64,000 bases of DNA from Brachybacterium halotolerans (lineage in GTDB: Bacteria; Actinomycetota; Actinomycetes; Actinomycetales; Dermabacteraceae): positions 27,650 to 91,649 of the forward strand of contig NZ_JAEDAJ010000011.1 in the NCBI RefSeq assembly GCF_016623465.1, read 5' to 3'. Below the pieces are notes generated by a model that worked only from the letters and a program-made list of their open reading frames with translations, ran no database searches and was not told where the DNA came from. The translations under genes and the position numbers were made by a program. Every line of letters begins with the position of its first letter. Position 1 is the first letter of the stretch. Positions 55,801 through 63,910 of this stretch are shown piece after piece.

Positions 55801-55960
55801 TGTTGGGGTCGGCGAAGGACCAGGTGAGATTGCCGGAGTAGATGATCGGCACGAGCGAGAGCCCGGTGATGAACAGGGCGGCGATGGGCTTCGCCCACTC
55901 ATCGGGGAGCACGCTGCGCAGGGAGCGGAGGAGTCGCGCGGGGGCACTGGTCTGAGGCAC
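52847..55960 (-). CDS. YhgE/Pip-family membrane protein with long coiled extracellular domain
   Basis: A protein of about 1037 residues. One membrane segment lies near residues 25-45 and about five at the C-terminus, the plan of YhgE/Pip (ABC-2-like) proteins. The N-terminal soluble part includes TVYRFVEVDAETAQKGLADG and ATVVIPKDFSS. The middle is a long run of short heptad-like units of the form LxDGTxQLxDG, broken by an Ala/Asp-rich domain with two Cys that could pair. Relatives include phage-infection protein and ESX/type VII-associated EsaA-like proteins. GTG 55960 is preferred over 55966 because TATCGT (55968-55973, complement) ends seven bases before it. Confidence 0.9.
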   Translation of the reverse strand: MPQTSAPARLLRSLRSVLPDEWAKPIAALFITGLSLVPIIYSGNLTWSFADPNNHLDRITAAVVNEDTGSDLTTPSGEKKHLDAGDEFADTLTDLDKPTVYRFVEVDAETAQKGLADGTYGATVVIPKDFSSNVSKLSDDPEKAAQTLIDVRTNDTINYVSGNFTKSIGTALTDSLRGALSSEYLDQIYVGFSSIHDGLGDAVDGSGDLKKGAGDLEDGISDLSDGADDLEDGTSQLADGTGQLVDGTSQLADGTGQLVDGSGTLAVGLTQLRSGAVELHDGTVTLSSGANTLDKGLTTLDGSSSTLRDGSSKLADGTSKLDGGASDLADGARQVADGTAALDKAVTDAQKKADDLGIDSDSVDQASKNATSAIDDLSEAADDLVDALDDPSHDVGALRKKADDLAEKAKTADTAVTDLGDDVSAASSDLTTVRGALDGVQGAAGLPGETSDAADAAQTSKTSSSDVSSSVDDYTKRLDAIAEACTSSDSGAGDGSGGSSTDASGDASDGSSDANASADAQICEQLDALSADSKGLRDSASAASDDAAAAADATAAAKDAAANLDSLGDDVTTAADDLATRLDDIQDRAATAGDAMDALRTPAKEQAQDIADVADAIDDARTAAQGTDTTEAKKRIDALADQARDAAQALPGAYDQLQSGAADVHRLNDGAQQVADGADQLAGSTGTLNSGAQSLDSGLGRYTDGVSSARSGADRLAAGSSALTSGSSQLADASGSAAQGASDLHDGATRVDDGAQQLASSSVQLDDGAQQAADGSAQLADGAHRLDDGAVQLVDGADQLHSGLVDAQDQVPNYSDAERENLDDVASDPVGMNFERSNDVGRFGEGLTPLFLCIGLWVGGMSMFLMMPPFSARAARRGVGAVKLLVGGLLPAFVLGIVESAMAVAVLHLAVGIEVMQLGWMYLLAAFTSLVFVALNHGFGAVFGPIGKFVGLILIALQIAAGGGTYPVQTIPAFLRFFHPYLPMTHAIDAFRGVIGGGWVNPVQDLSVLGIWLLIGVAMGLAGALRARHAASSGDAD

Positions 55961-55983
55961 GGGCACGACGATACTTCCGTGAA

Positions 55984-56005
55984 CTCAATACGTCGATGTA
56001 TCGAG
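55984..56005. promoter_or_regulatory. Palindrome over the yhgE-like promoter
   Basis: CTCAATAC-GTCGAT-GTATCGAG, eight-base arms with one mismatch. Its centre supplies a plausible -35 (TCGACG on the minus strand, 17 bases before TATCGT), a placement typical of TetR-type repression. No TetR gene is adjacent. Confidence 0.55.
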
Positions 56006-56066
56006 TCGAGGTGTGGCGGAGTGAATAGAGGCGCGGCGCGCGGCCGTGTCCGGCCGAGGCAGGGGC

Positions 56067-57590
56067 TCAGGCGGCGGGGCCGGACCCGGCGCGGGCCTCG
56101 GCCTGCTCCTCGCCGATCTCCTCCGCGGGAGTCAGCGGGCGGTGCTCGCGCGGGATGGGGCGCAGGCCGCCGCGGGCGGCGGCGATCAGCAGGACGATCA
56201 CGCCGAGCACGAAGAGGATGCCCATCGAGGCGAAGGCGAGCCGGTAGTCGTCCAGGCCCGGGCCGCCCGCGGGGGCGAGCAGGTCGAGCACGAGGCCCAC
56301 GAGGAACACGGAGACGAGCCCCGCGCCGAAGCCGCCGATGTTCACGAACCCGACCGCGGTGCCCACCGACATCGGCTGCACGCCGGTGCGGGCGATGTCG
56401 AAGCCGAGGCCGCTGAGCGCGGCTCCGAGCGCGAGGGCGCAGGCGAGCGGCACCAGGGCCAGCACGGAGTGCTCGCCGGGCACGGCGAGGGTCACGGCCC
56501 ACAGGGCGGCCATCAGCGTCACGCCCACCGCCAGCACGCGACCGCGGCGCAGGGGGAAGCGCCCCGAGAGCGTCCCGATCACGGGGCCGAGCGCCATGCC
56601 GATGAGGACCTGGATGGTCAGCAGCGTGGAGACCTGCCCCATCGGCAGATGATGCCCCGAGGACAGGAAGGGCACGCCCCACATGACCACGTACGTGTTC
56701 ACCGCGAACAGGGTGATCCAGTGCGCGGCGAGACCCGCCCAGGCACCGGGCGAGGCGAGCACGTCCTTCAGCACCTGCAGGGGAGAGGAGGCGAGCACGG
56801 GGATCGCGCCGGTGGGGAGGCCGTCCCGGGGTTCGTCGCGCACCAGCAGCAGGCACCCCAGGCCCGCCACGAACACGAGCGCGGCGAGCAGCGAGAAGGC
56901 CGGGGACCAGCCCACATGGGCGAGGACCGCGAAGAAGGGGATCGCGGAGATCACCTGGCCGGACTGGCCGAGGACGCCCGTGAGCTGGGTGATCAGCGGG
57001 ACGCGGCGGGCGGGGAACCAGGCGGCGGCCAGGCGGATCACGGAGATGAAGACGGCGGCGTCGCCCGCGCCGATGAGGACGCGGGCGGCGACGGCGAGGC
57101 CGAAGACGGTGCAGAACGCCATCCCGATCTGCCCGACGAGCATGAGCACGCTGCCGGCGACCAGCATCCGTCGCGCCCCGAAGCGATCCAGCAGCAGACC
57201 GGCGGGGAACTGCGCGGCCGCGTACGTGCCCAGCTGCACCATGCCGAACAGGGACAGGGCGGCCGAGCCGACAGAGAAGCGGTCGGCGGCCTGGACGCTC
57301 GCGACGCCGAAGCTCGTGCGGCCGGCGACGGTGACGATGTACGCGAACATCGCGATGCCCCACAGGAACAGGGCGCGTCGGCCGCGGCGGGCGGCCTGGA
57401 CGCGGGGGTCGATCGCGGCGCGGCGGACGCGGGCGGCACGGGCGCGCTCGCGCGCCGTCCGCTCGGGAGCGCAGCACTCGAGCGAGGAGGCGGACTCGGG
57501 GGTGCGGGCGCCCGGGGACGTCCGCGCGCTCTGCGAGTCGGTGGCGGTGGACGGAGCCGGGCCGGACATGGAGGAGCACCTGTTCTGCAT
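56067..57590 (-). CDS. MFS transporter
   Basis: A 507-residue major facilitator protein with about twelve membrane segments starting near residue 72. AGLLLDRFGARRMLVAGSVL is the loop 2-3 motif; VLGQSGQVISAIPFFAVLA and GFVNIGGFGAGLVSVFLVGL are later segments. The N-terminal 70 residues are charged and Ala/Arg-rich. The substrate is unknown. No clear ribosome site precedes ATG 57590; ATG 57569 is an equal alternative. Confidence 0.88.
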   Translation of the reverse strand: MQNRCSSMSGPAPSTATDSQSARTSPGARTPESASSLECCAPERTARERARAARVRRAAIDPRVQAARRGRRALFLWGIAMFAYIVTVAGRTSFGVASVQAADRFSVGSAALSLFGMVQLGTYAAAQFPAGLLLDRFGARRMLVAGSVLMLVGQIGMAFCTVFGLAVAARVLIGAGDAAVFISVIRLAAAWFPARRVPLITQLTGVLGQSGQVISAIPFFAVLAHVGWSPAFSLLAALVFVAGLGCLLLVRDEPRDGLPTGAIPVLASSPLQVLKDVLASPGAWAGLAAHWITLFAVNTYVVMWGVPFLSSGHHLPMGQVSTLLTIQVLIGMALGPVIGTLSGRFPLRRGRVLAVGVTLMAALWAVTLAVPGEHSVLALVPLACALALGAALSGLGFDIARTGVQPMSVGTAVGFVNIGGFGAGLVSVFLVGLVLDLLAPAGGPGLDDYRLAFASMGILFVLGVIVLLIAAARGGLRPIPREHRPLTPAEEIGEEQAEARAGSGPAA

Positions 57591-57930
57591 GGGGAGGCCG
57601 GCGTCCTTGCCGTGGGGGACTCCTTCAGGCTACGCCGGGCCTGCCGGGGCGCATCGCGCGATGAGACGGGGCCGACGACGGGCGGCCGCGGTGATTCGTC
57701 ACAATCGCCCGGAGCTCGCCCACGACGCCGGGATTCTCACAACGGCCGCGATCCGCGCCGACGGTACCCTGAGGGATCAGACCCGGTCCGTGCGTCGTGC
57801 CGCACGTCCTGCCGCGGAGCCCCATCGGTCTCGCGCGGGGCTCCGGAGCACGACGGATCCGCGCGAGACGCCTCGCGCCGTCGGCCCGGGTCGCTCCGTC
57901 CACGCACCGCTTCCGAGAGGGTCCCCTCGA
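57591..57930. other. Divergent gap between MFS and TerC genes
   Basis: 340 bases with no supported gene. A perfect 9-bp stem CGGAGCCCC/GGGGCTCCG lies at 57815-57845 with a 13-base loop, in the probable leader of the TerC gene. I looked for the conserved Mn2+ (yybP-ykoY) riboswitch core because TerC genes often carry one, and did not find it convincingly. Confidence 0.5.
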
Positions 57931-58950
57931 ATGGGTGAGCTGTCCATGACCTTCGAGATCACCTCCCTGGTGGTCCTCATCGCCATCATCGTGGGCGACC
58001 TGATCCTCGTCTCGCGCCGTCCGCACGTGCCCTCCATGAAGGAGTGCCTGGCATGGGTGGGCTTCTACGTGGCGCTCGCGCTGGTCTTCGCGCTGATCCT
58101 GTACTTCGTGGGCGACACGCACCACGTCTCGGTCGAGTTCCTCACCGGCTGGCTCACGGAGTACTCGCTGAGCGTGGACAACCTCTTCGTGTTCATCCTG
58201 ATCATGGGCAAGTTCGCGGTGCCCAAGAAGTACCAGCAGGAAGTGCTGATGGTGGGCATCATCATCGCGCTGATCGCCCGCGCGATCTTCATCCTGGTGG
58301 GCTCGGTCGCGATCTCCCACCTGTCCTGGATCTTCTACATCTTCGGCATCTTCCTGCTCTACACCGCGATCAAGCAGGTCAAGGGCGATGACGACGAGGA
58401 CGACGGCGAGGACAGCGCGGTCCAGAAGTTCGTGGGCCGCTTCATCCACGTCCACGACGAGTACGACGGCAACAGGATCCGCACCGTCCTGGACGGCACG
58501 AAGGTCTTCACGCCGATGCTCATGGTGTTCGTGGTCATCGGGCTCACGGACGTCATGTTCGCGATCGACTCGATCCCCGCGATCTTCGGCATCACCCAGA
58601 ACCCGTTCATCGTGTTCACCGCGAACCTGTTCGCGCTCATGGGTCTGCGCCAGCTGTACTTCCTGCTGGGCGGGCTGGTCGACCGCCTCGCGTACCTGCA
58701 CTATGGGATCGCGGCGATCCTCGCGTTCATCGGCGTGAAGCTGCTGATCCACGCCATCCACGAGGCCCCGCTCGAGTTCATCCCCGGCTTCGAGGCCCTC
58801 GAGAAGCTGCCGGAGATCGGCACCGCGGCCTCGCTCATCGTGATCATCGGCGCCATGGCCATCGCGACCGTCGCCTCCCTGCTCTGGGGCCCCAAGAGCG
58901 AGCCCGAGGAGGTCGCCTCCGGCTCCGGGGACGACCAGCAACAGGGCTGA
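57931..58950 (+). CDS. TerC-family integral membrane protein
   Basis: A 339-residue membrane protein with about nine hydrophobic segments. TEYSLSVDNLFVFILIMGKFAVP and TDVMFAIDSIPAIFGIT are the two acidic motifs that define TerC/Alx proteins, linked to tellurite resistance and Mn2+ export. A cytosolic acidic loop (KGDDDEDDGED) separates the halves. Start 57931 has GAGAGG nine bases upstream; ATG 57946 is an alternative. Confidence 0.95.
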   Translation: MGELSMTFEITSLVVLIAIIVGDLILVSRRPHVPSMKECLAWVGFYVALALVFALILYFVGDTHHVSVEFLTGWLTEYSLSVDNLFVFILIMGKFAVPKKYQQEVLMVGIIIALIARAIFILVGSVAISHLSWIFYIFGIFLLYTAIKQVKGDDDEDDGEDSAVQKFVGRFIHVHDEYDGNRIRTVLDGTKVFTPMLMVFVVIGLTDVMFAIDSIPAIFGITQNPFIVFTANLFALMGLRQLYFLLGGLVDRLAYLHYGIAAILAFIGVKLLIHAIHEAPLEFIPGFEALEKLPEIGTAASLIVIIGAMAIATVASLLWGPKSEPEEVASGSGDDQQQG

Positions 58951-59053
58951 CCGCGGGTTGCTCCCGAACCGGGGGCGGCTGCTCGCCTGGGCGTGATGGC
59001 GCGGTGGCTCCTCGCCCGTCCGCGGTCGCCCGGGGGAGGTATCCGGTACCTCC

Positions 59054-59129
59054 GTGCGCTACGCGTAGTCATGCGTCGGGTGACGTGCCATATATGCGGT
59101 CACCCGACCTCTGACTACGCGTAGTGCAC
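59054..59129. repeat. Compound inverted repeat (18 + 10 bp) between convergent genes
   Basis: Outer arms 59054-59071 and 59112-59129 pair over 18 bases with one mismatch; inner arms GTCGGGTGAC (59075-59084) and GTCACCCGAC (59099-59108) pair perfectly, separated by a 3x3 internal loop. Each outer arm itself contains the 10-base palindrome CTACGCGTAG. It lies between the TerC and GluQRS stops. Confidence 0.9.
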
Positions 59130-59184
59130 GGGGCTGCGTGAGACCCCGCCCGCGGGCTCTCGCGTGAGCGCCCTCCGCGTCGTC

Positions 59185-60189
59185 TCAGGCCGGCAGGTCC
59201 ACGACCCACGGCTCGCGCGGCAGCGTCGCGGGATCCCAGCGTTCGAGCACGTCCGGTGCGCTGCGGCATCCTTCCAGCCCGAGCGAGGCGCCGATCCGGC
59301 CCACCACGTCACCGACGTCCTCGCCGCGCTCGAGCCGATCGCGCAGGGTCACCGCGCCGTCGCGCTTTGCCAGGCGCGCGCCGCTCGGGGAGACGGCGAG
59401 CGGGACGTGCGCGTACTCCATCGGAGCGGTCGGATCCGGCGCGGCCGCCCGGGTCCGGTCGGCGCTGGTCGCTGGACCGGCGCTGGTCGCCGGATCGGTG
59501 CCGCTCGCCAGGTCGGCGCCGCCCAGCAGATGAGCCAGATACGCCTGACGAGGGGCGGAGCTCAGCAGGTCGTCGGCCCGCACCACCTGGTCCACGCCCT
59601 GCGCGGCGTCGTCGACGACGACCGCGAGGTTGTAGGCGACCACGCCGTCGCCGCGGCGCAGCACCAGGTCGTCGACCGTGCCGGTGACCTCGCCCGCGAA
59701 CATGTCGTGGACCGCCCACTCGGCGACTCCCGCGCGCAGCCGCAGGGCCGGCTCGCGCCGCAGCTCGCGCATCCTCGCGCGTCCGCGCTCGCGCGCGCTC
59801 TCTTCCAGATCCCGGCATGTGCCCGGGTAGGCGCCGGGCGGGGCATGCGGGGCCGACGGCGCCTCGAGGATCTCCCGCCGCGTGCAGTAGCACTCGTAGA
59901 CCAGCCCCGCATCGGCGAGTCGGCCGAGGGCGGCGTCGTAGGCCTCGGCGCGCCGGGACTGGTGCATGACGTGCCCGTCCCAGTCCAGGCCGATCGCCTC
60001 GAGGTCCTCGAGCTGGCGCTCCTCGGCGCCCTCGCGCACCCGGTCCAGGTCCTCGACGCGCAGCCGGAACGCGCGGCCGCTGCCGCGCGCGAGCACCCAG
60101 GCCAGGATCGCCGTGCGCAGGTTCCCCAGGTGCAGGTCGCCGCTCGGGGAGGGAGCGTAGCGGCCTGCGGGGGAGTCGACGTCGGGCAT
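59185..60189 (-). CDS. gluQ: Glutamyl-Q tRNA(Asp) synthetase
   Basis: A 334-residue truncated glutamyl-tRNA synthetase-like enzyme that attaches glutamate to queuosine in tRNA-Asp. RYAPSPSGDLHLGNLRTA is the HIGH region and ARLAKRDGAVTLRD the KMSKS-like region; ECYCTRREI and YPGTCRDL give the zinc Cys set. There is no anticodon-binding domain, which separates it from GltX. A Thr/Ala/Pro-rich insertion of about 30 residues precedes APMEYAHVPL. CAGACT ends six bases before the ATG, which suggests a leaderless message. Confidence 0.92.
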   Translation of the reverse strand: MPDVDSPAGRYAPSPSGDLHLGNLRTAILAWVLARGSGRAFRLRVEDLDRVREGAEERQLEDLEAIGLDWDGHVMHQSRRAEAYDAALGRLADAGLVYECYCTRREILEAPSAPHAPPGAYPGTCRDLEESARERGRARMRELRREPALRLRAGVAEWAVHDMFAGEVTGTVDDLVLRRGDGVVAYNLAVVVDDAAQGVDQVVRADDLLSSAPRQAYLAHLLGGADLASGTDPATSAGPATSADRTRAAAPDPTAPMEYAHVPLAVSPSGARLAKRDGAVTLRDRLERGEDVGDVVGRIGASLGLEGCRSAPDVLERWDPATLPREPWVVDLPA

Positions 60190-60249
60190 GGCCCCAGTCT
60201 GGCATCGCGGGCCGTCGACCGACGCGAGAGTGCCGACGGAAGGGGAACC

Positions 60250-60540
60250 ATGAGCGCCGCACCGAAGCCCGCCCGGCCTGCGGGCGGCGAGACCGTGCTG
60301 ATCCTGCGGATCGTCCTGTGGGTGTGCGCGGTCGTCGCCCTGATCGGGATCGTCCTCGCGGGCCTCGGAGAGGTCTGGAGCCTGGCGACGGCCGATGACC
60401 CGGAGGGTGCGAACATCGGCGCCGGCCTCGTGATCATCGCCGGGGGTCTTCTGGCCGTGCTGGGGCTGGCGGGCTGCGCCGTCGCGCTGGTGGGCCGGTC
60501 GGTGGTGCGGCGCCGGGCCCGGGCCGACCGGGCGCGCTGA
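60250..60540 (+). CDS. Small two-segment membrane protein
   Basis: A 96-residue protein with hydrophobic stretches at about residues 16-43 and 57-82, an acidic loop (TADDPEGAN) between them and a basic tail (RRRARADRAR). GGAAGGGGA precedes the ATG. It is divergent from gluQ with a 60-base gap. The family is not recognised; the fold suggests a small inner-membrane protein. Confidence 0.7.
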   Translation: MSAAPKPARPAGGETVLILRIVLWVCAVVALIGIVLAGLGEVWSLATADDPEGANIGAGLVIIAGGLLAVLGLAGCAVALVGRSVVRRRARADRAR

Positions 60541-60659
60541 ACCGGAGACCGCTGCAGCGGCCGTCGAGGACCGCGACGCCGGCGACGGCGGAACCGCCGA
60601 CGCCGACATCGCGGAGCACCGCGACAGCGCCGACCCTCACGCCGGCGTCGGCAGCGGGC

Positions 60660-61094
60660 TCAGGCCTGCGGCTCGAGCTGCGTGGGGATCGCCAGACGGT
60701 TCCACACGTTGATCGTGGCGATCGCGAAGAGGAGATCACCCAGCAGGGTCTCGTCGAACTGCGCGGCCGCCTCGTCCCAGACGTCGTCGGGGACGCCCTC
60801 CGCGCCCAGCTTCGTCACCGTGTCGGTGAGGCGCAGTGCGGCGCGCTCACGGTCGTCGAAGTGCGGTGAGTCGTGCCAGGCCGCCACGGCGAACAGCTTC
60901 GGGGTGGGGATGCCGGCCTTGATGCCGTCGCGCGAGTGCATGTCCGTGCAGAACGAGCAGCCGTTGAGGATCGAGGCGCGCAGCTTCACGATCTCGTACA
61001 GCTCGCGCGGGATCTGCCGGCTGCAGTAGGACTCGAGGCCCAGCACGGCCTTGTAGGCCTCGGGGTGCGTCTCGAACAGCTTCATCCTGGTCAT
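60660..61094 (-). CDS. Carboxymuconolactone decarboxylase (AhpD-like) family protein
   Basis: A 144-residue all-helical protein. NGCSFCTDMHSRDG carries Cys46, Cys49 and His53, the CxxC...H redox site of AhpD-type members. These reduce peroxides or act as thiol oxidoreductases, probably with a low-molecular-weight thiol or lipoyl partner. GGAGAA lies seven bases before the ATG at 61094. Confidence 0.93.
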   Translation of the reverse strand: MTRMKLFETHPEAYKAVLGLESYCSRQIPRELYEIVKLRASILNGCSFCTDMHSRDGIKAGIPTPKLFAVAAWHDSPHFDDRERAALRLTDTVTKLGAEGVPDDVWDEAAAQFDETLLGDLLFAIATINVWNRLAIPTQLEPQA

Positions 61095-61279
61095 CGGTCG
61101 TTCTCCGTTCTGGACTCCGGGTGTCCTGGCGGAACGTGGGTCCCGGGCGTCTCGTCATGATGACCGACGAGCGGCCGGAGATGTGAGGCGGACCCCAGGG
61201 CCCCGTCGGCGCTGCACTGCGAGCGAGCCTGCGCTGCAGCGCGAGCGCGCCCGCGGCGAGCGGCAGCACCCGGACGCGA

Positions 61280-61314
61280 CGCGGCCCCCGGTGCGTAGTG
61301 CACCGGGGGCCGCG
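61280..61314. terminator. Perfect 15-bp hairpin downstream of the Ala/Lys-rich membrane protein gene
   Basis: CGCGGCCCCCGGTGC and its exact complement are separated by a GTAGT loop. It lies 55 bases past the stop at 61369. There is no T-tract, the I-shaped form common in actinobacteria. Confidence 0.75.
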
Positions 61315-61368
61315 AGATCCGATGGTCATGGTCGCCGAGGCGACCCATCGGGTGGTGTCAGACGTCGA

Positions 61369-62355
61369 TCAGGCGTCGCCGCGGTGGTTGCCGCGCTTCT
61401 CCGGATCCGCGGGGTTGTCCGCCGGGTCGATGGCGGGGTCGATCACGCGACCCTGCTCGACCTCGTCGTCGGCCGAGCCCTTGGCGGCTCCGCCCTTCGC
61501 GTCGGCGCTCTTCGCGCCGGCGGCCTTGGCATCGGAGCCCTTGGCCTCCGAGCCCTTGCCGTCGGTCTTCTTCGCCTCGGCCGAGTCGACCTTGACCTCC
61601 GACGGAGCGGTGTCCGAGGTGCGGTCGGAGGTGTTCGGGGTCGAGGCGGCGTGCGAGCCGCCCTTGAGCGAGGAGGCGACGTCCCCCGCCTCGGCGCCGG
61701 CGACGGCGTCCGAGACCTGGGTGGAGTCGGACTCGCTCGAGCCCGAGGCCGGGTAGTGGGCGCGGGCGAAGTCGGCCGGCGGGGCCCAGGGGTCCTCGAC
61801 CGGACGGGTCTTCTTCCACACCAGGTAGCCGGCGGCTGCACCGGCGGCCGCGAGACCCAGGATCAGCAGCACCTTGCCGGCGCGGCCGCTCTTCTTCTTG
61901 GGCGCGGCCACGGCGGCCTTCTTGATGTCGCCCTGGCCCTTGTCGAACTCGCTGCGTGCGGCATCGACCGCGGCGGCGACGGCCGAGCTCACCACGGAGC
62001 CGGTCGCCTCGGCCGTGCGGCGGGCGCGCGGGAGGTAGTCGTCCTGCAGGTCGTTGCGGAGCTTCTCCGCCTGCGGGCCGATCTTCTCGCCGAAGGCGGA
62101 GATCTTCTCGCCCTGGGTGCGGAGGCTCTCCTCGACCTGCGGGCGGACCTGGTCGACGAACTGCGAGGCCCTGTCGCCCGCGTTCTCGGCGAGGGACTTC
62201 AGCTCCTCGACGGCCTTGCCGGCCTTGTCCTCCGCGGTGCTGCCGAGATCAGCGGCGGTCTTCTGCGCCTGGTCCTGGACCTTGGACGCGGTCTTGGCCG
62301 CGTCCTTCCGGCCCTTCTTCGCTGCCTTCTTGGCACGCTTCGTGCTCAGCGCCAT
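61369..62355 (-). CDS. Single-span membrane protein with helical N-domain and Lys/Ala-rich tail
   Basis: A 328-residue protein with no recognised family. The N-terminal 150 residues are Lys/Ala/Glu-rich amphipathic helix (AEDKAGKAVEELKSLAENAG), resembling apolipoprotein-like phasin or stress proteins. One membrane segment follows (GKVLLILGLAAAGAAAGYLVW). The rest is low-complexity, with repeated KGxxAK units (GSEAKGSDAKAAGAKSADAK). A cell-envelope or DNA-associated structural role is possible; that is a guess. GAAAGGGGA precedes the ATG. Confidence 0.75.
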   Translation of the reverse strand: MALSTKRAKKAAKKGRKDAAKTASKVQDQAQKTAADLGSTAEDKAGKAVEELKSLAENAGDRASQFVDQVRPQVEESLRTQGEKISAFGEKIGPQAEKLRNDLQDDYLPRARRTAEATGSVVSSAVAAAVDAARSEFDKGQGDIKKAAVAAPKKKSGRAGKVLLILGLAAAGAAAGYLVWKKTRPVEDPWAPPADFARAHYPASGSSESDSTQVSDAVAGAEAGDVASSLKGGSHAASTPNTSDRTSDTAPSEVKVDSAEAKKTDGKGSEAKGSDAKAAGAKSADAKGGAAKGSADDEVEQGRVIDPAIDPADNPADPEKRGNHRGDA

Positions 62356-62592
62356 GCGAGTCCCCTTTCGGTCATGTCCGCCGGGCTGTCCCGACGGGGG
62401 AGTGCGTGCGGACGAGGGTCGCGTCGCTCAAACGCGACGACACGTCTCGAGTGGTTCCACCCTACCGTGACCCCCGGCACGCGGATCCAGAGTGCTGACA
62501 GGTGGGGATGGGGATCCGCGGCCCAGCGGTAGTGTGATCGGCACGATCCCCTCGCATCCCCGCGACGACGCACCCCGAGCAGGTGATCCCCG

Positions 62593-63105
62593 ATGCCCCG
62601 CAGGCCCTCCCTCCCACCGCTGCGCGGAGCGACGCCCCTGCAGGCGCTCGACCGCTTCTTCCGGCAGTACGGCATCTTCAGCGGGCGGGCGAGCAGGAGC
62701 GAGTACTGGTGGTGGGTGCTCGTGAACCTCCTGGTCACGGGCGCTCTGCAGATCGCCGGGAACATGCTGGTCACGGGGTGGAGGTGGGACTTCACGTTCG
62801 TGATCGTCGGCAGCCGATGGCCGATGGGGTCGAGCGGCGCCTCGGTGATCGGGGTCATCGCGACGGTCTGGGTACTGGGCACCCTCATCCCGAGCTTCGC
62901 GGTGGTCTGGCGGCGTCTGCACGACGCGGGGCACGGCGGCGGCTGGTTCTTCCTGATCCTCATCCCGATCGTCGGCTGGCTGCTGCTGGTCTGGCTGCTC
63001 GCCTCGAAGGAGAACCCCGACGGGGCGCGCTTCGACCGGCCGACGGCCGCCACCGGCCCGGATGCGCCGCTGGGCCTGCGCAGCGACGCCTGGTCGAGGT
63101 CCTGA
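62593..63105 (+). CDS. DUF805 family membrane protein
   Basis: A 170-residue protein with about four hydrophobic segments. FFRQYGIFSGRASRSEYWWWVL and AVVWRRLHDAGHGGGWFFLILIPIVGWLLLVWLL are the signature segments of DUF805, whose function is unknown. It is divergent from the preceding gene. Its stop lies inside the first unit of a 25-bp tandem repeat. Confidence 0.9.
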   Translation: MPRRPSLPPLRGATPLQALDRFFRQYGIFSGRASRSEYWWWVLVNLLVTGALQIAGNMLVTGWRWDFTFVIVGSRWPMGSSGASVIGVIATVWVLGTLIPSFAVVWRRLHDAGHGGGWFFLILIPIVGWLLLVWLLASKENPDGARFDRPTAATGPDAPLGLRSDAWSRS

Positions 63106-63199
63106 ACCGCGCCTCCGGCCGGGTTCCTGACCCGCGCCTTCGGCCAGACTCCTGATCCGCACCGCTGCCCGGAGTCCTGACCCGCGACCGGCGGATCCG
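63100..63199. repeat. 25-bp tandem repeat after the DUF805 gene
   Basis: Four units at 63100, 63125, 63150 and 63175 follow TCCTGACCCGCGCCTNCGGCC. Each contains TGA; the first is the DUF805 stop and the others fall in the other two reading frames in turn. No coding content is supported. Confidence 0.8.
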
Positions 63200-63287
63200 T
63201 CGGCCGCGCCCACGTCTCCGTCGGCGGTGAGCAGGTGCCCTCTGGCTCGCGCACGCCGCGCCCACGCGCCTGTGCGAGACTGGCCGC

Positions 63288-63824
63288 ATGTTCGCAACAC
63301 TGCACACGAACCAGGGCGACATCCGCCTCGAGCTGTTCGAGAACGACGCCCCCAAGACCGTCGCCAACTTCGTCGGCCTCGCCGAGGGGACCCGCGAGTT
63401 CACCGACCCCGACTCCGGCGAGAAGGTCACCCGTCCGTTCTACGACGGCGTCATCTTCCACCGCGTCATCGACGGCTTCATGGTCCAGGGCGGCGACCCG
63501 CTCGGCACCGGCACCGGCGGCCCTGGCTACATGTTCGACGACGAGATCTCCGAGAAGAACTTCGACGAGCCCTACAAGCTCGCGATGGCCAACGCCGGCA
63601 AGCGCATGAACGCGATCACCGGTAAGCCCGCGGGCACCAACGGCTCGCAGTTCTTCATCACCGTCGCCCCCACCCAGTACCTGCACGGCAAGCACACCGT
63701 GTTCGGTGAGGTGGCCGACGACGAGTCGAAGAAGGTCGTCGACGCGATCGTCACCACCCAGACCGACATGCGCGACCGTCCCGTCGAGGACGTCGTCATC
63801 GAGTCCGTCGACATCGAGAAGTGA
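63288..63824 (+). CDS. ppiA: Cyclophilin-type peptidylprolyl isomerase
   Basis: A 178-residue cytosolic cyclophilin, which speeds cis-trans isomerisation at proline. FYDGVIFHRVIDGFMVQGGDP holds the catalytic Arg and Phe, and NGSQFFITVAPTQYLHGKHTVFG the substrate pocket; both are complete. GAGACT ends six bases before the ATG and no ribosome site is visible, so a leaderless message is likely. In many actinobacteria this gene lies close to the replication origin; that placement cannot be tested here. Confidence 0.97.
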   Translation: MFATLHTNQGDIRLELFENDAPKTVANFVGLAEGTREFTDPDSGEKVTRPFYDGVIFHRVIDGFMVQGGDPLGTGTGGPGYMFDDEISEKNFDEPYKLAMANAGKRMNAITGKPAGTNGSQFFITVAPTQYLHGKHTVFGEVADDESKKVVDAIVTTQTDMRDRPVEDVVIESVDIEK

Positions 63825-63833
63825 TCCGGAGGC

Positions 63834-63906
63834 GGGGGGCCCCCCCCGCGCCCCCCCCCCCCCCGGGGCCCCCCCCCCCCCCCCCCCAGCGGGCCCCCCC
63901 CCCCCC
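63834..63906. other. Poly-G / poly-C tract, probable unread hairpin
   Basis: Six G then long C runs with a few G breaks. Directly to the right lies a single arm of hairpin family A (63911-63931) and no matching left arm is present. The left arm was most likely lost to failed reads. Confidence 0.7.
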
Positions 63907-63910
63907 GCCG

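Noticed and set aside
57591..57930. Mn2+ (yybP-ykoY) riboswitch before the TerC gene
   Set aside because: A 9-bp stem is present but the conserved loop motifs of this riboswitch class could not be found by eye.
56046..57938. Long plus-strand frame opposite the MFS gene
   Set aside because: Antisense shadow; the minus-strand frame has membrane segments and an MFS motif.
63100..63199. CRISPR array or coding repeat after the DUF805 gene
   Set aside because: The 25-bp units are directly adjacent, lack spacers and break every reading frame with TGA.
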